Assembly: GCA_949775045.1 (NCBI GenBank)
Contig: OX459099.1
Coordinates: forward strand, 20,444,644-20,508,643
Direction: 5' to 3'
Source of the DNA: Metridium senile
Taxonomy: Eukaryota > Cnidaria > Anthozoa > Actiniaria > Metridiidae
DNA length: 64,000 nt
In this document: in pieces, positions 1 through 11,513 of the stretch
Layout of the letters: the number at the start of each line of letters is the position of its first letter
Numbering within the stretch: position 1 is the stretch's first letter
The notes under the pieces: generated by a model
Databases searched by the model: none
What the model was told of the DNA's origin: nothing
What the model saw: the letters and a program-made list of their open reading frames with translations, nothing else
Position numbers and translations under genes: made by a program

Positions 1-3000
1 TTGGGAAGTCTACAATTCTGTCGATTCTACTTGGAGACAGTTTTAGTCCGTTGTATGTTCAAACGAAAGGTAGTAAATTTGATGTGTTTATCGAGTGTTT
101 TTTAATTCTTTGAGTTCCGTTTTTCCTTCTTTCTCTTTCGACTGAACTAACCCAAAATAATTTGCAAAATCATGATCAAACTTTACTTTATCTACATGTG
201 CAAATTGTTCGACAAATTGTGTAGCATCAATGAAAAATTACAACACAATCACGTAATTATTATCACAATATTTTAAGTCAATTATCGTCATATTGATTTT
301 GTTTTAAGTTAATGTAAACTTTTAATTTCAAAACCTTTTTATGCATAAATAATGCTAGCTATAATTCATGTTACTCATTTAGAGACCAGTAGCGTCTTTT
401 CTAACGCTTCTAAAATTAAATCAAAGTCTATAAAATATAAGTGCAGGCAAATAATACAGTTTTTTAAAGTTTTCTAATACTTATATAAACCCTCTTTAAT
501 AAAAACCGTGATTTTTAGTGCTTCCAATACTTTTGTTCATAAAAAGAATATCTGATTATTCGAAGCAAACAATTTTGTGCTTATTGCTTGGCATCTCATC
601 TCTTTTGATTTTCAATATATTGGAATTTATAATTGAGTCTTCAAATGGTATGCATATGATGCCCTTTTAGTCTTCCTGTATTCCCAGGGGATGTACTCGG
701 GGGGTAACATGACGGAGGGGGGACCTCCCCGTAATAGAATAGAATAGAATAGAATCTTTATTTTGCTCTTTGTATATAGTTAGATAGTTAGATAGTTTAT
801 TAATATAAAAACTTAGCAACCTTACGGTTGAATTACGTTATATTTACAATATATAATATAGTATAATAATAATAAGTTACAAAAATACAATAAAGGTATA
901 GTAAAATATGTAAAAATATAAAATGTGTCGTAATATTTAAAAGGAGGTCTAAGCCTTAAGTGAATTGGAAATTATAAAACTGTTTCGAAACTGTTACCTT
1001 TTACAATTTACATTATATTATACATTTTACATTTTTTTTTCTATATTCGTTGGTATGTTTGTATGAGTGCTTCTATTATGTATGTTTTATAGAATATCGA
1101 AATTGAGCATGGAGGCTAAGTAAACTGGGAAGTTATCTAGCCTCCATTTAGGTTTTTGTTTAATACATAATATTCAGGTATAAAGAGCGGTAATATTGTA
1201 AACAGATTAAATAAGGAAAAAAGAATAGTTTAGAAAAGAAAAAAAAAAGAATAGAACAGGAAAACACTAATATATACAAAATAATACTAAAAAATATATA
1301 GTTTTTGGGAAGTAAGTAATATAAATTGAGGTTATTTTTCTTAATAAAGATATATATACTAGGTATCATTGCACAAGTTTTGAGTACTCATTAAGTATGC
1401 TTTCACTTTTTTATCAAATGAAAGCACACTTAATATTTTAGGATCATATGGGAGGTCAGCCCATATATCAGATCCATCAGTATAAGAGAGTGATTGTACA
1501 TGTTTGCCTATATTTGTTCTTACTCTAGGTTTATATAAATTTCCTTTGGTTGCATATCGTGTATTATAGGTGTGAACATGTTTTGCTTGTGTAAATATAT
1601 TATTGATAGTATTTGGCAGTAGTCCTTTGTGCCACCTATGGATGTAACATTAACACCAAGTACATCTCCAGGGCCTGTATGCTAATCATATGCACAAAGA
1701 GGATATTGTGATAACTAAAGGCTGGTTTTCACTAGGCATAAGCACAAGCATAAACACAAGCACAAGCATAACTTTGTTTCTTCTATTTTTCACTTGACAT
1801 AAGCAGACATAAGCATAAGCATAAGAAAAACAAACATGTTTGTTTTCTCGTGTTTAGCTTATGCTTATGCTTATGCTTATGCTTATGCCTAGTGAAAACC
1901 AGCCTTAAATGAAATAACCTGCCGTTCAGAGCAGGGAAGCTAGGACAGTCACATTCCCCACCTAATTATCATATTTTAAATCATAAAAATTTACGTTATT
2001 GTAAACACACATTTTCAATTGACAGGAGACTCAGAGAGTTCTTCTCCCTTCTGCCACCCCTCCCCTCAACCTACCCTAGAGCCTGGCTATGCAGGCTACC
2101 TTTAATACAGTGAGGATACGCAAACTGTGAACACTTGACTTTTTCATGTTATTATTTTCTGAACCTTTTGCTGCTTCAAAATCTCTAAAAATGAAGCAGT
2201 GAGTTCAAATACACCGAGTGTTCATAATAAATCTTATTTCTAATCTATCCGCTCAAGGGATGTGGGTTAAAAAAGTAAAAAACAAAATCAAAGTGTTCAC
2301 GGTTCAAGTGTACTCACTGGTTATTGTAATTATGATTTGTCAATAGAAAAAGTCATCAAATTCAAAGATGTTAACGTCCAAGGCAGCAAGAGATCAAAGA
2401 GATTACAAATTTGGTGAGTTTTGAGATTGAACATCATTTTTAATAAAAATAATCAAATTTAATAGACGTATTTTTTTTAGTTAAATATAATTATGTTTTA
2501 CTCATTAGCTTTGTTATCCACTGGTTTAGCACTACTAACACTAGACCAAATAAAAATATGGTGCCAAATTTAATATAATTACAGTGAACAGGTTCCCATT
2601 TAAATCTGTACTTTCCCATTTAAATCTGTACTTATGCAAATTTTGTTGATGTGTGCTAAACACACAGATCAACCAATCAGAGAAGTTCACTTAGAAATAA
2701 TATACTCTGATTGATTGATCTGTGTGTTTAGCACACATCAACACAATTTTGCATAAGTACAAATTTAAATGGGAAAGTACAGATTTAAATGGGAACCTGT
2801 TAGTGGTACCTCTATTAAGCGGTCACCCATTTAGCAGTCACCCTCTATTAGGCGGCCACAATAAAAAGTCCCAAATCTATTCCTATACCTATTCTATACC
2901 TGCTATACCTCCACTTTGGAAAGTCCCAAGGGTGACCACTTAATCTCTATTAGTGTATGTAATGTACCACTGTATTGTTCTTGACTGGCTAGCCTCGTGT

Positions 3001-6000
3001 TCACGTTAAACACAATGGAGTTTTGAAATATATGCCAGGCTAGCCAGTCAAGTTTTTTCTACATGGTAATAATAACCATGTCAGTACAAAGTCAATAAGG
3101 GCCTCCAATAAACAAAAATTAAAAAAATATATATATGCTAATTAAAATAAATAATAAAAGATTAAAACAATAATTAAATGTTTCTATCATTCTTGTCTGT
3201 TTTCCAGGGATACAGCAGGTGAAGATGATTTCAGAACAATTGCAGCATATGAAATACAAGCTGTACAGGTATATGTCCCATTTAGTGAATAAGAGCCTAG
3301 TATATAGTTTATTACAGTGCAACTACTGAAACCAGGGCCACCAAAACATAATTATCCAATCACGATTGAGAATATGAACAATAGAATCTCTACAAATATT
3401 TAATTTTCTTGCCTAAAATGCTAATAATTTTCATTATATGTGAACGGAATAGAGCAATATTGAAAAATAAACATCTTAGCCTGTGAGAACTCGCTACAAT
3501 TATTATTTTGTTTGATCCCAAAAACTATTTATTTTAGAATTTGTTTGGGTGGCCCCAGTTTCAGTAGTCCCACTGTAAGTCAGCTGTGCATAGCAATCCA
3601 GAAAGTACTTGTAAGCATATAATTATAGTATATATTTAACCACAATTCCTTTGGGTCATGCAGTCACTATTAATTGGCTGTTTTTTACCTTCCTTGTTTG
3701 TTTACCCATTTCAGATCATGTGATGCCACCCTTGGGAATTGTTTCTTTCACATGTAAATGATGTAACACATTCATCATAAAAGAACAATTCTCAAGGGAA
3801 TGACACATGGTCTGAAATTGGCAATTTGAATACGGAGGTAGAGAGGTCTATTCCCAGCTTGAGCGAGAACTGAACAGGGTTTGTTTCATGTATTTATTGT
3901 TCTCTCTCATGCTACTGGTTTTTTCTCTGGGTTATCCAGTTTTCCTCCCTCAACAAAAATCAACATGTGAGTTTGAATGTAAATATATACATACAGAATG
4001 AAGCGTGGAACTATATAGCTGAAAAAAATAGCCTGCTTTAGCAAATAAAACATTTAAAACATTTTAAGGTGTAGTCTGGAGAAATTCTTGTGAGTTGTAG
4101 TGTGCTTGTAAATACAGAATGTAGCATGGAGTGTGCCTGAGAGATTGTCAGCAGGCCCCCACCAGCTATAGCTTAAAAACATAGCCTGCTTTAACAAATA
4201 AAATACTTTATTGATTATATATACATTAAAATAAACACAAACGCTAAGTTGGTTGCACAACGTTTCGACATCGTCAGATGTCATTTTTATTATAATTATG
4301 ATCATTTATACATTAATGATAATGATAATGATAATGCATTTATATAGCGCACTTTTTATGTGTATATAATTATTCAAATGCGCTTTACACATTATAGTTA
4401 GCTGTTAGTAATTAGTATATATTGGTGTAAGTGTAGGCCATGTACATTGTCAGTTATTATTATGATTATACATTGTCAGTTATTAGTGTATTATTATGAT
4501 AATATACATTGTCAGTTATTATTATTATTATGATTATACATTGTCAGTTATTATTATTATTATTATGATTATACATTGTCAGTTATTATTATTATTATGA
4601 TTATACATTGTCAGTTATTATTATTATTATGATTATACATTGTCAGTTATTATTATTATTATGATTATACATTGCCAGTTATTATTATTATTATGATAAT
4701 ATACATTGTCAGTTATTATTATTATTATGATTATACATTGCCAGTTATTATTATTATTATGATAATATACATTGTCAGTTATTATTATTATTATGATAAT
4801 ATACATTGTTAGTTATTATTATTATTATGATTATACATTGTCAGTTATTATTATTATTATGATTATACATTGCCAGTTATTATTATTATTATGATAATAT
4901 ACATTGTCAGTTATTATTATTATTATGATTATACATTGCCAGTTATTATTATTATTATGATAATATACATTGTCAGTTATTATTATTATTATGATAATAT
5001 ACATTGTCAGTTATTATTATTATTATGATTATACATTGTCAGTTATTATTATTATTATGATAATATACATTGTCAGTTATTATTATTATTATGATTATAC
5101 ATTGCCAGTTATTATTATTATTATGATTATACATTGTCAGTTATAACATTAAATTTGAGACACCATCTGATGATATATTAACATCTCTTTTTGTTTAATT
5201 TCTTAGGGTATTATCATTGTATTAGATGTATGCGAAGAAGACAGTTACATGCATGTGCAAAACTGGTTCAAACTTATCAGTAATGTAGGTACCAATTACA
5301 TGAAAACAGTAAGGTTGATGTGTTGTTTTCATCCTTGTCTTTTTGTCACGATCATATATATTTGAGTTGATATTTGAGTTTGATATTTCAAAAATCGTTG
5401 TCGCAGCCGAAGCTACAGTCCACACTCTGAAGCCTACAAAGGATGTCAGTAATATGAACATAATTTGTGATTTCTTGCACGTCTTTCTTGAACAATTTGT
5501 GTTATTTATAGCATATTTTTGTTTGATGTGTTTCTGTTATATTACCATAACAAATTTTTGCAGTGGTAGATAAAAAATCTATTGCAAGAGAAGAAATACC
5601 GGCATACTTGGCAGACTTCAGAGTGTGGACTGCAGCTTTGATTGTGACAACGATTTTTGAAATAGGTGTATTTTCAAAGGTTGTTACCACAATGGTTGTA
5701 TTTTCTCAGGATCATTTGTGTCAGTTTATATTTTTGTGTACAGTATCTCTTAAGCCTCGGTCAAATGGCAATGATAGTTCATGATAGTTGATGATAGTTC
5801 CAACTATCATGTGTGTTTGACCACCAACTATCATGCACTATCATGGACTATCATGGACTATCATAGAGTTTGAATTTCACATGATAGTCGATGATAGTTT
5901 TTGCTGTTTGACCGTGCGTACAGGATAGTTGATGATAGTTGAGACACCTTCAACTATCATCAACTATCATAGCCGTTTGACCTCCGCTTTAGGGGCTTAA

Positions 6001-7654
6001 AATTGTATGTGCCATGCTGTTATAAAATTACAAGGACTTATCCTATATCTGTTATTACATAATATTAATAATACATGTCATTCAATTTCACACTGGAATT
6101 ACAGTACGGACACTCCAACTGGGACCACTTAAACAAAACTGTCCAATCAAAAAACATTTAAACCAGACAGAGATTGAACAGATAACAGCATAAGCCAATC
6201 AAATTATAGCGTTCTCATGCACATAACATTCTTAAACTGAAAGCTATATATATAATATGATTGGTTGATTATCAATTCATCTAAAGTGGTCCCAGTTGGT
6301 GTGCCCGCACTGTAATGGGTTTACATGGATCGCATGTATATAATAATAAAGTAATGTTGTTATGTCGTCAAACATTTGAGCATGCTCAATAAGTCATCTA
6401 GCAGGTCCATGCAAAGGATTCTTTTTAAGAAATGTTTGCCAAGCAGGCTAGCATGTGAGTACAGGGGGAGATTCAGGATTTTTTTCAGGGGGGGGGGGGG
6501 GGGGGGGCACCATCAGGAAATGAAGCAATATATCAATAACTTAAGAAAAAATATTTTCAAAAATTAATGTTGGTGTTGCTTTATATGATTGTCTGGGCCC
6601 AATGCCCCTGCACCCCCTGGAATTGCCCCTTGAGTAAACCCTGTAGAAGAGACCAAATGATGAGTTATGTCATCATGTTTATTGCAGATAATAGAACATG
6701 TGGAATCTACGGTGATTGTCTTAGCAGCAAATAAAATAGATAAGGTCAAAACACGTAAAGTCAAAAAGGAGCAAGTTGAACAGGTATAAAAAGACTCACT
6801 GACATGATATTGAAACACTCATGAACTCGTCATTTTCCCATCAATGTATTTGTGCATTCATCTAGTATTCATTAATCCATTTATTCACTTATTAATTCAT
6901 TTAATTTTTGTGTGTTTTGTTATAGCTTGCTCGTCAATTTAATGTAAAACACATGGAAGTAAGTGCCAAATCAGGAGATAATATACATGAGGTAAGATAA
7001 AATACCTAATAAATATGATTACACAGACCAGTGCTCCTCAACCTTTGAATTTAAATACTGTATTTTGATATTTATATATTTTTTTCTTAGTTATTTAAAT
7101 TGGTAGCTAGTGAACTTCATCAGAAAGCTGTTCAGGTGAGCATTTTTTACAATTCATTCATCCCATTAATTCATTTATTCTCTACTCTATTCACATGTAT
7201 TTATTCCTATTTATTGCTTTTCATCTCGGATTTAAACAGCCTCATTGCCTTGGACAACCTTTTTGAAATAGGTGTATACCCATAATTCCCTGATGTCTTG
7301 GATTGACCTATTGCCTTGGACAACCTTTTTAAAATAGGTGAATACCCATAATTCCCTGTTGTCTTGCAATGACCTATTGCCTTGGACAACCTTTTTAAAA
7401 TAGGTGAATACCCATAATTCCCTGTTGTCTTGGATTGACCTATTGAATTTGACAACCTATTTAAATATACCTATAATATACAATTTCTTTTCATCTTGGT
7501 GTTAAATATATATATACTGACATCATAATCTGAAGTACTTTTTTGAATTGTGTTTCAGCAATCAGAGTATAAAAAAAATGCAGATGAATCTGTTGACGAA
7601 GCAGAGTTAGAAACAGAAAAAACATTGTTTGATAAATTATGTGTAATATTATGA
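1..7654 (+). CDS. Divergent Rab-like small GTPase, 5'-partial in the window
   Basis: Eight spliced exons read as a Ras-superfamily GTPase: 1-69, 2347-2413, 3208-3268, 5207-5284, 6688-6783, 6926-6991, 7091-7135, 7559-7654. All join in frame with GT/AG borders and give 191 residues; the first 15-25 or so residues lie left of the window. Visible motifs are the end of the P-loop (GKST, exon 1), a switch I Thr (QTK), LQIWDTAGED in switch II, ANKID for guanine binding, SAKSG, and a C-terminal CVIL box. A CaaX ending in Leu is normally geranylgeranylated, so the protein should sit on membranes as a GTP-dependent switch. Oddities: the canonical DTAGQE is DTAGED (Glu where the catalytic Gln should be), and the Rab motif IGIDF is replaced by EKVIKF. 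The downstream gene at 14815 shares its exon pattern. The Rab subfamily cannot be named from sight. Certain: GTPase fold; inferred: Rab-like membership. Confidence 0.85.
731..1645 (-). mobile_element. 5'-truncated non-LTR retrotransposon (LINE) 3' end
   Basis: On the minus strand, about 1645 to 1359 is an open frame containing HNTR-like and WADLP-type residues (YNTRYATKGNLYKPR, GSDIWADLPYD, KKVKAYL), the pattern seen at the C-terminus of many LINE reverse-transcriptase proteins. It stops at TAG (1359-1361). An AT-rich 3' UTR follows, ending in AATAAAGATTCTATTC and a short (TATTC)n tail at 731-757. The frame is closed upstream by a stop, so the insertion is 5'-truncated and dead. It sits in intron 1 of the first GTPase gene, in antisense orientation. 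Confidence 0.7.
1719..1905. mobile_element. PIF/Harbinger-like MITE
   Basis: A 187-bp element with perfect 25-bp terminal inverted repeats (starting AGGCTGGTTTTCACTAGGCA), flanked on both sides by TAA. A 3-bp TWA target duplication is typical of PIF/Harbinger transposons. The interior consists of repeats of the words AAGCACAAGCAT and AAGCATAAGCATAAG, and their complement. No coding capacity. Lies in intron 1 of the first GTPase gene. Confidence 0.7.
2112..2319. repeat. Dispersed ~205-bp inverted-end repeat, copy 1
   Basis: Begins near AACTGTGAACACTTGA and ends AAGTGTTCACGGTTCAAG, so the ends are imperfect inverted repeats. A second copy in opposite orientation is at about 38288-38487 (ACTTGAACCGTGAACACTTT to AAGTGTTCACGGTTCGA). 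The shared interior includes AACCCACATCCC and the GAAGCAGTGAGTTCAAATACA-like stretch. Confidence 0.6.
2588..2801. mobile_element. Palindromic MITE, family AACAGGTTCCC, copy 1
   Basis: Almost the whole 214 bp is a palindrome: it starts AACAGGTTCCCATTTAAATC and ends in the complement, with a GTGTGCTAAACACACAGATC hairpin inside. A second member is at 14147-14320. Located in intron 2 of the first GTPase gene. Confidence 0.7.
2802..2973. mobile_element. MITE, family GGTACCTCTATTAAGCGG, copy 1
   Basis: Begins AGTGGTACCTCTATTAAGCG and ends GTACCACTGTA, with internal short repeats of CCTCTATTAGGCGGCC. It abuts the preceding palindromic MITE. Related copies lie at 16225-16381 and 16496-16605 in the second GTPase gene. 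The CAGTGGTACC ends and flanking TA suggest a Tc1/mariner/pogo-derived element. Confidence 0.6.
3315..3575. mobile_element. TA-flanked MITE, family CAGTGC...ACCAC, copy 1
   Basis: Starts CAGTGCAACTACTGAAACC and ends GGTTTCAGTAGTCCCACTG-like (imperfect inverted), flanked by TA. Similar elements occur at 6102-6312 and 20904-21079, each with a central ATT(A)TCCAATC-type segment. Located in intron 3 of the first GTPase gene. Confidence 0.55.
3696..3830. repeat. Dispersed repeat containing CCCTTGGGAATTGTTTCTTT, copy 1
   Basis: A near-palindromic stretch (CCCTTGGGAATTG ... CAATTCTCAAGGGAATG). The same stretch occurs inverted at about 19868-19980 downstream of the second GTPase gene. Confidence 0.6.
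4257..4400. repeat. GAAACGT hairpin motif followed by SINE-like TTTATATAGCGC tract
   Basis: Positions 4257-4286, read on the minus strand, form a GACATC/GATGTC hairpin followed by GAAACGTTG. Positions 4310-4390 hold (ATGATA)n and GCATTTATATAGCGC with ATGCGCTTTACA, a word pattern shared with many invertebrate SINE-like repeats and with 25199-25260. Confidence 0.45.
4440..5145. repeat. Minisatellite, ~37-bp unit, about 19 copies
   Basis: Tandem units of the form CAGTTATTATTATTATTATG followed by ATTATACATTGT or ATAATATACATTGT. The unit variants (ATTGTC/ATTGCC, GATTATA/GATAATATA) alternate along the array. It occupies much of intron 3 of the first GTPase gene. Confidence 0.9.
5382..5668. mobile_element. 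TA-flanked MITE, family CACCTATTTCAAAAATCGTTG, copy 1
   Basis: Left end degenerate (ATATTTCAAAAATCGTTGTC), right end intact (AACGATTTTTGAAATAGGTG then TA). Both inner ends carry the AGCCTGCAAAGGATGTCGG / ACAGTCCACACTCTG block. Other copies: 17791-18078, 36297-36568, 53206-53498, 56351-56645. Located just after exon 4 of the first GTPase gene. Confidence 0.75.
5753..5988. mobile_element. PIF/Harbinger-like MITE built of ATGATAGTT words
   Basis: A 236-bp element with inverted ends (AGCCTCGGTCAAATGGC / GCCGTTTGACCTCCGCT) flanked by TTA on both sides. The interior is almost entirely the word (G)ATGATAGTT(G) and its complement AACTATCAT, in about a dozen copies. No coding capacity. Confidence 0.65.
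6102..6312. mobile_element. TA-flanked MITE, family CAGTGC...ACCAC, copy 2
   Basis: Starts CAGTACGGACACTCCAACTG and ends CAGTTGGTGTGCCCGCACTG, flanked by TA. Same architecture as 3315-3575 and 20904-21079. Lies in intron 4 of the first GTPase gene. Confidence 0.55.
7228..7455. repeat. Tandem repeat, ~66-bp unit, 3-4 copies
   Basis: Units share ACCCATAATTCCCTG(A/T)TGTCTTG, CCTATTGCCTTGGACAACC and AAATAGGTG(T/A)AT. Lies in intron 7 of the first GTPase gene. Confidence 0.85.
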
Positions 7655-7714
7655 TATGCATTGATAATATTATATATTATAGATATTATTGTTATAGATA
7701 ATACAAATTTATTA

Positions 7715-7888
7715 CAGGGCTCGAAATAGCTGCCAATGGCCAGATGTCAGGCCAAGTTTAGCTTTGGCATGCAAAAATAATTATGAACTGACAGAAATTG
7801 TAGTCAAAGTTTAGTGGAAATCATATTTCATGGTTTCTGTCTGTATCGGGAAGTGGCAAGCCAAATTATTTTCTTAGTTCGAGCCCTG
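7715..7888. mobile_element. hAT-like MITE with CAGGGCTCGAA ends
   Basis: A 174-bp element starting CAGGGCTCGAAATAGCTGCC and ending TAGTTCGAGCCCTG. CAGGG..CCCTG ends are typical of hAT-derived MITEs. It lies 60 bp beyond the stop codon of the first GTPase gene, and a second element is inserted at its right edge. Confidence 0.6.
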
Positions 7889-7893
7889 TATTA

Positions 7894-8546
7894 GGGGTGG
7901 CGAATGGTACCTTCGGAGTCTCGAATTTTCTAAATTGTTGGTCTCAAAATCTCATTTTTTAAAAACGACAGTCTCGGAGTCTTGAATTACTTCCAAGGCT
8001 AATATTTGTTTTTTATATAAACATATTTTATTCAGATATTAACCCCAAGAGCAAGAGCTCCTCGAGGGGGTCTATATATTATTTACAATACAGTAAATTA
8101 AATGGAGTTTTAGGACTAGAACAAATTACATATAATAAATATAATACAATAAAGAAAAGCTTAAGTGAAGTTATTAAAGTATATGAAAGGCAATAAACAT
8201 TAAGTTAAATATATAAGTATATTAAGTATAATTTAATTTCACGAAGAAAAACGGCTAGAGTCAATTATGTACTGCTGCACCGCAAAAAATAATGTTTTAT
8301 TATCAGAAAAAGATAAGATAAGGATAATATGTTCTACGTTATGTTTACTTTTCCGAAAAAATGTATAATTTAAGCATAATTAGATTAAATAGTAAGATGT
8401 TGTTGCAGTAAAATCTCGTTCTCGGAAAACGTAAAGCAAAAAATCTTGGTCTCGAATTTTGAAAAATCTCACAGAGTCTCGATCTCGAATTTTAAAACCT
8501 CCATCTCGCCGTCTCGGAAAATCTTGGAAGGACCATTCGCCATCCC
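7894..8546. mobile_element. hAT-like element with 8-bp target duplication
   Basis: A 653-bp element with 14-bp inverted ends (GGGGTGGCGAATGG, 13/14 match at the other end) bounded by CTGTATTA (7886-7893) and TTGTATTA (8547-8554). These differ at one base, consistent with an aged 8-bp duplication. Inside are several TCTCGAATTTT words and a LINE/SINE-like tail segment (GAGCTCTTGCTCTTGGGGTT on the minus strand, about 8040-8060). No intact ORF. Confidence 0.65.
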
Positions 8547-9277
8547 TTGTATTATATTCTTAGATAGAAATTATGGCTTTTACTGACACTATCTAAGTAT
8601 GCAATTCCATAGAAATAACAGACTCCAAGTTTATACAACAAAATACAATAGGTTTTGTTGAATATGTACACAATGTGTCCTCTATTGGGCCCTCTACACT
8701 TAGAATAATATTTTTTAACATATTCAATAGTGACAGTAAAATATTCAAAACAGTCTCAGTTCTTTTACCAGAAAACTCCAACCAAATAGAGGAGACAGTA
8801 AATAGGTTTATGTCTTTTCTCTTGTCTTATCCTTTAATTTCAGTGACTCTAATTAAGTTCAATCTTGAACTCATTTTGTTGGAGTTTTTGTGCAAGGTTT
8901 AGGGAACGTTTTGCAGAACTTTAATGTATTAAAATACAAACTGTTAAAGCAAAAGAACAGTTAAACTATCAAGACTGGGCTATAAAACACCCGAAGAATT
9001 AAAATGCCAGAAAGCTTGTAGCCGCGGGCTGTTGCATGGGTCAAATAATTTAAAGCAAATATCAAATATTACTGAGACCAGGAATTAAATAGCTGCCTTT
9101 TTTGCAGCTAACTTCATATTATAATACATTGTACTTACAATCTTTGCTCTGATTGGTCGATAGCATACATTTAATTTTAGAAATCAAGCTAACTACAGAT
9201 TATCGAATAGGTTATTCGCTAGCCAATAACCTATTCACTAATCTGTAGGTTGCGCCCGCAATGCATTGTTGACAAAA

Positions 9278-9354
9278 GGCGCCTAGCCTGTGAACAGGCT
9301 CCCTCCCCCTCCCTCCCAAATCCCCTTGAGCCTGTTCACAGGCTAAAAGGCGCC
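9278..9354. repeat. Short foldback hairpin
   Basis: GGCGCCTAGCCTGTGAACAG on the left is matched by its complement ending AAAGGCGCC on the right, around a C-rich loop (CTCCCTCCCCCTCCCTCCC). Confidence 0.7.
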
Positions 9355-9639
9355 AAAAACAAAGACCGCTCGTGGCAAACAGCGTAAATTTTGTAACGCA
9401 ATTAAGTTATTAAGGATGACAGGGACTGTTTTGTGTGTTTGCCATGATTATCACCTCGATATCCAACAAAACAGATGACAAACAATAAAACAATATCAAG
9501 GCTTCGCTTCTCAAAAGGGGTTGGCAAGTCACCCAAATTTCTCCCTTGAATTCACGCCTGGAATAAGAATTTATACAGGATATTAATTTTTACATTCGTG
9601 TTATAATTTAAATGTTCATTAAAAACTATTTTCTTTTAA

Positions 9640-9960
9640 TAGTTTTAAACTTTTTTATTTGTAATGTTTACAACATTCGCGTCCGTGTTGTATCTGCAGA
9701 TACAATCGCAAGCCGAAGGCGCGCGATTGTATCGCCGATACAACACGGACGCGAATGTTGTAAACGACTTAAAAAATGTCTAGGTTAGCTCTTTCATATT
9801 TGACCAAAATTTTCAAGATTAAAATCAATTTTGCCGTAAAATTACCGGTTAAAACTTATGCAAATCAGGATATACAACACTAGTGTTGTATCAGATTTAC
9901 AACACTTGTCATGGTTTCTTTTGAAAATGTCTCATTAATTATTCATGAATTTTAAAATAA
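9640..9960. repeat. Dispersed palindromic repeat, copy 1
   Basis: Positions 9670-9770 form an inverted repeat (ACAACATTCGCGTCCGTGTT ... complement) around a GCGCGCGATTGTATCG core. The following GCTCTTTCATATTTGACCAAAA block recurs at about 15058-15110 (second GTPase intron 1), and a looser relative occurs at 16985-17210. Confidence 0.5.
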
Positions 9961-10254
9961 ATTATATAGTAGCTACTAGATAATGTGCTAGTTTCCATTT
10001 ATTTTATTTTATTTTATTATTTCAATTCTTCTTATTTTGCAATGCAGAATAATTTGTTTTGCTTTAGTATTAGAGCATAGAATCTGGTAAAGGGCGGTTA
10101 GATGAAAAGGATTTTTATAAAAGATTTAGCAATTGTGTACTATGGAGTGAAAAGGGTATCCTTGATAAATTAGATGAAGCAAATTATGTAAATATGAGAT
10201 ATTGGAATTAAAATTAAATATGCAAAAATGTGTTTATTTTGTAGTTAATTTTAA

Positions 10255-10650
10255 TGATGATGGTGATGGCCGATGATTATAATGACAATTTATGATATTT
10301 ATGATGATTATGATGATGATAGTAGTGATGACGATAATGACAATATGATGGTGATATTGATGATGATTCTTGATGATAATGTTGGTGGTAGTGATGATGA
10401 TTATGATGATGATAGTAGTGATGACGATAATGAGAATATGATAGTGATATTGATGATGATTCTTAATGATTATTATGATGCTGATAGCCGATATAGTGAT
10501 GATTGTGATGATGATGATGACTGGACATTGATAATGATGATGATGACATTTGTAATGGTTATGATAATTATAGTGATGATGATGATGATGGTGAAAATAA
10601 TTATTGATAATTTTAATGATGATGACAATTATATTTTGATGGACGTCAAA
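10255..10650. repeat. (GAT)n-rich microsatellite tract
   Basis: Degenerate GAT/GATGAT/GATAAT repeats; an internal 120-bp segment is duplicated (10318-10355 resembles 10407-10444). The open frames through it are low-complexity Asp/Met strings, not genes. Confidence 0.9.
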
Positions 10651-11513
10651 AATTGATTTTTAACACAGGAAGCCCAAGCTAATTCCAATAAAAAATTTGA
10701 TACTTCAAGATTTGAAAATCAAGCCATTTTATTTTAAGATAATTTATAACTCTCCATTCACAGCCCTGTAGATTTGAATTAGTCGTAATAAATATCCCGG
10801 GCTCATCCAAGTTGAAAATTATGAGCATTATACGGTACCCGCGCTTCCGGTAAGGCGTCAATTTCCCTTCCGGTTTTCCTAAAACTCATTATTCTACGTA
10901 AAAGTTATACATTTTCTATAAATAATTGAATTACGTTACATCATTTCATTTCCCAGAAAAACGAGAAGTAAATAATGTACTGATTTAGCTAAAATACATT
11001 TGCAGTTAATGCCATTTCCGGTGCATTTAATTGCATCGATTGAGGATGCGCAGAGCTGCGCCTCGTTCTCGTGACACTCACACAACATGCATGTCAATAT
11101 TTAGATCGTAACTGTACGAGTTTCTATCGCACTTTTCCTTTCGTTAACTGTCAAATTGCGTCCTGTAGCAAGATGACGTGAATAAGGAGCCTTCAATAGC
11201 ACTTTAACTAGTATTTTTCGGTTCTCTGAGATGTTGTTTCTAAGGTAAGCTCAAACGTTATTAATAGTTGAATTATGACAGGTATTTATTTTAGATGCTG
11301 AAACAACTTCAGTTATTGCGCTTCGATGAAATGAAGATTTTCATTATCAAGATAGAGTTGACAAGAGTAATTGGCTTTACTTTGAAGTGAAACCTTTGAA
11401 ATGTTAACATAAGCATCTAAAATCGTATTTTAAAAGCATAAATTAAGTTAAGTATGTATTTAATTGTCTTATGCAAATAATTGTCCACACTTTGCCAGCT
11501 AGTATTGTTTTAA

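Noticed and set aside
2369..2413. Translation start MLTSKAARDQRDYKF for the first GTPase gene
   Set aside because: That frame does not join to the DTAG exon; the alternative frame (VQGSKRSKRLQIW) joins perfectly, and the P-loop end is found at 3-69.
4440..7455. CRISPR-like arrays (regular short repeats)
   Set aside because: The repeats are contiguous minisatellites without unique spacers, in a eukaryotic intron.
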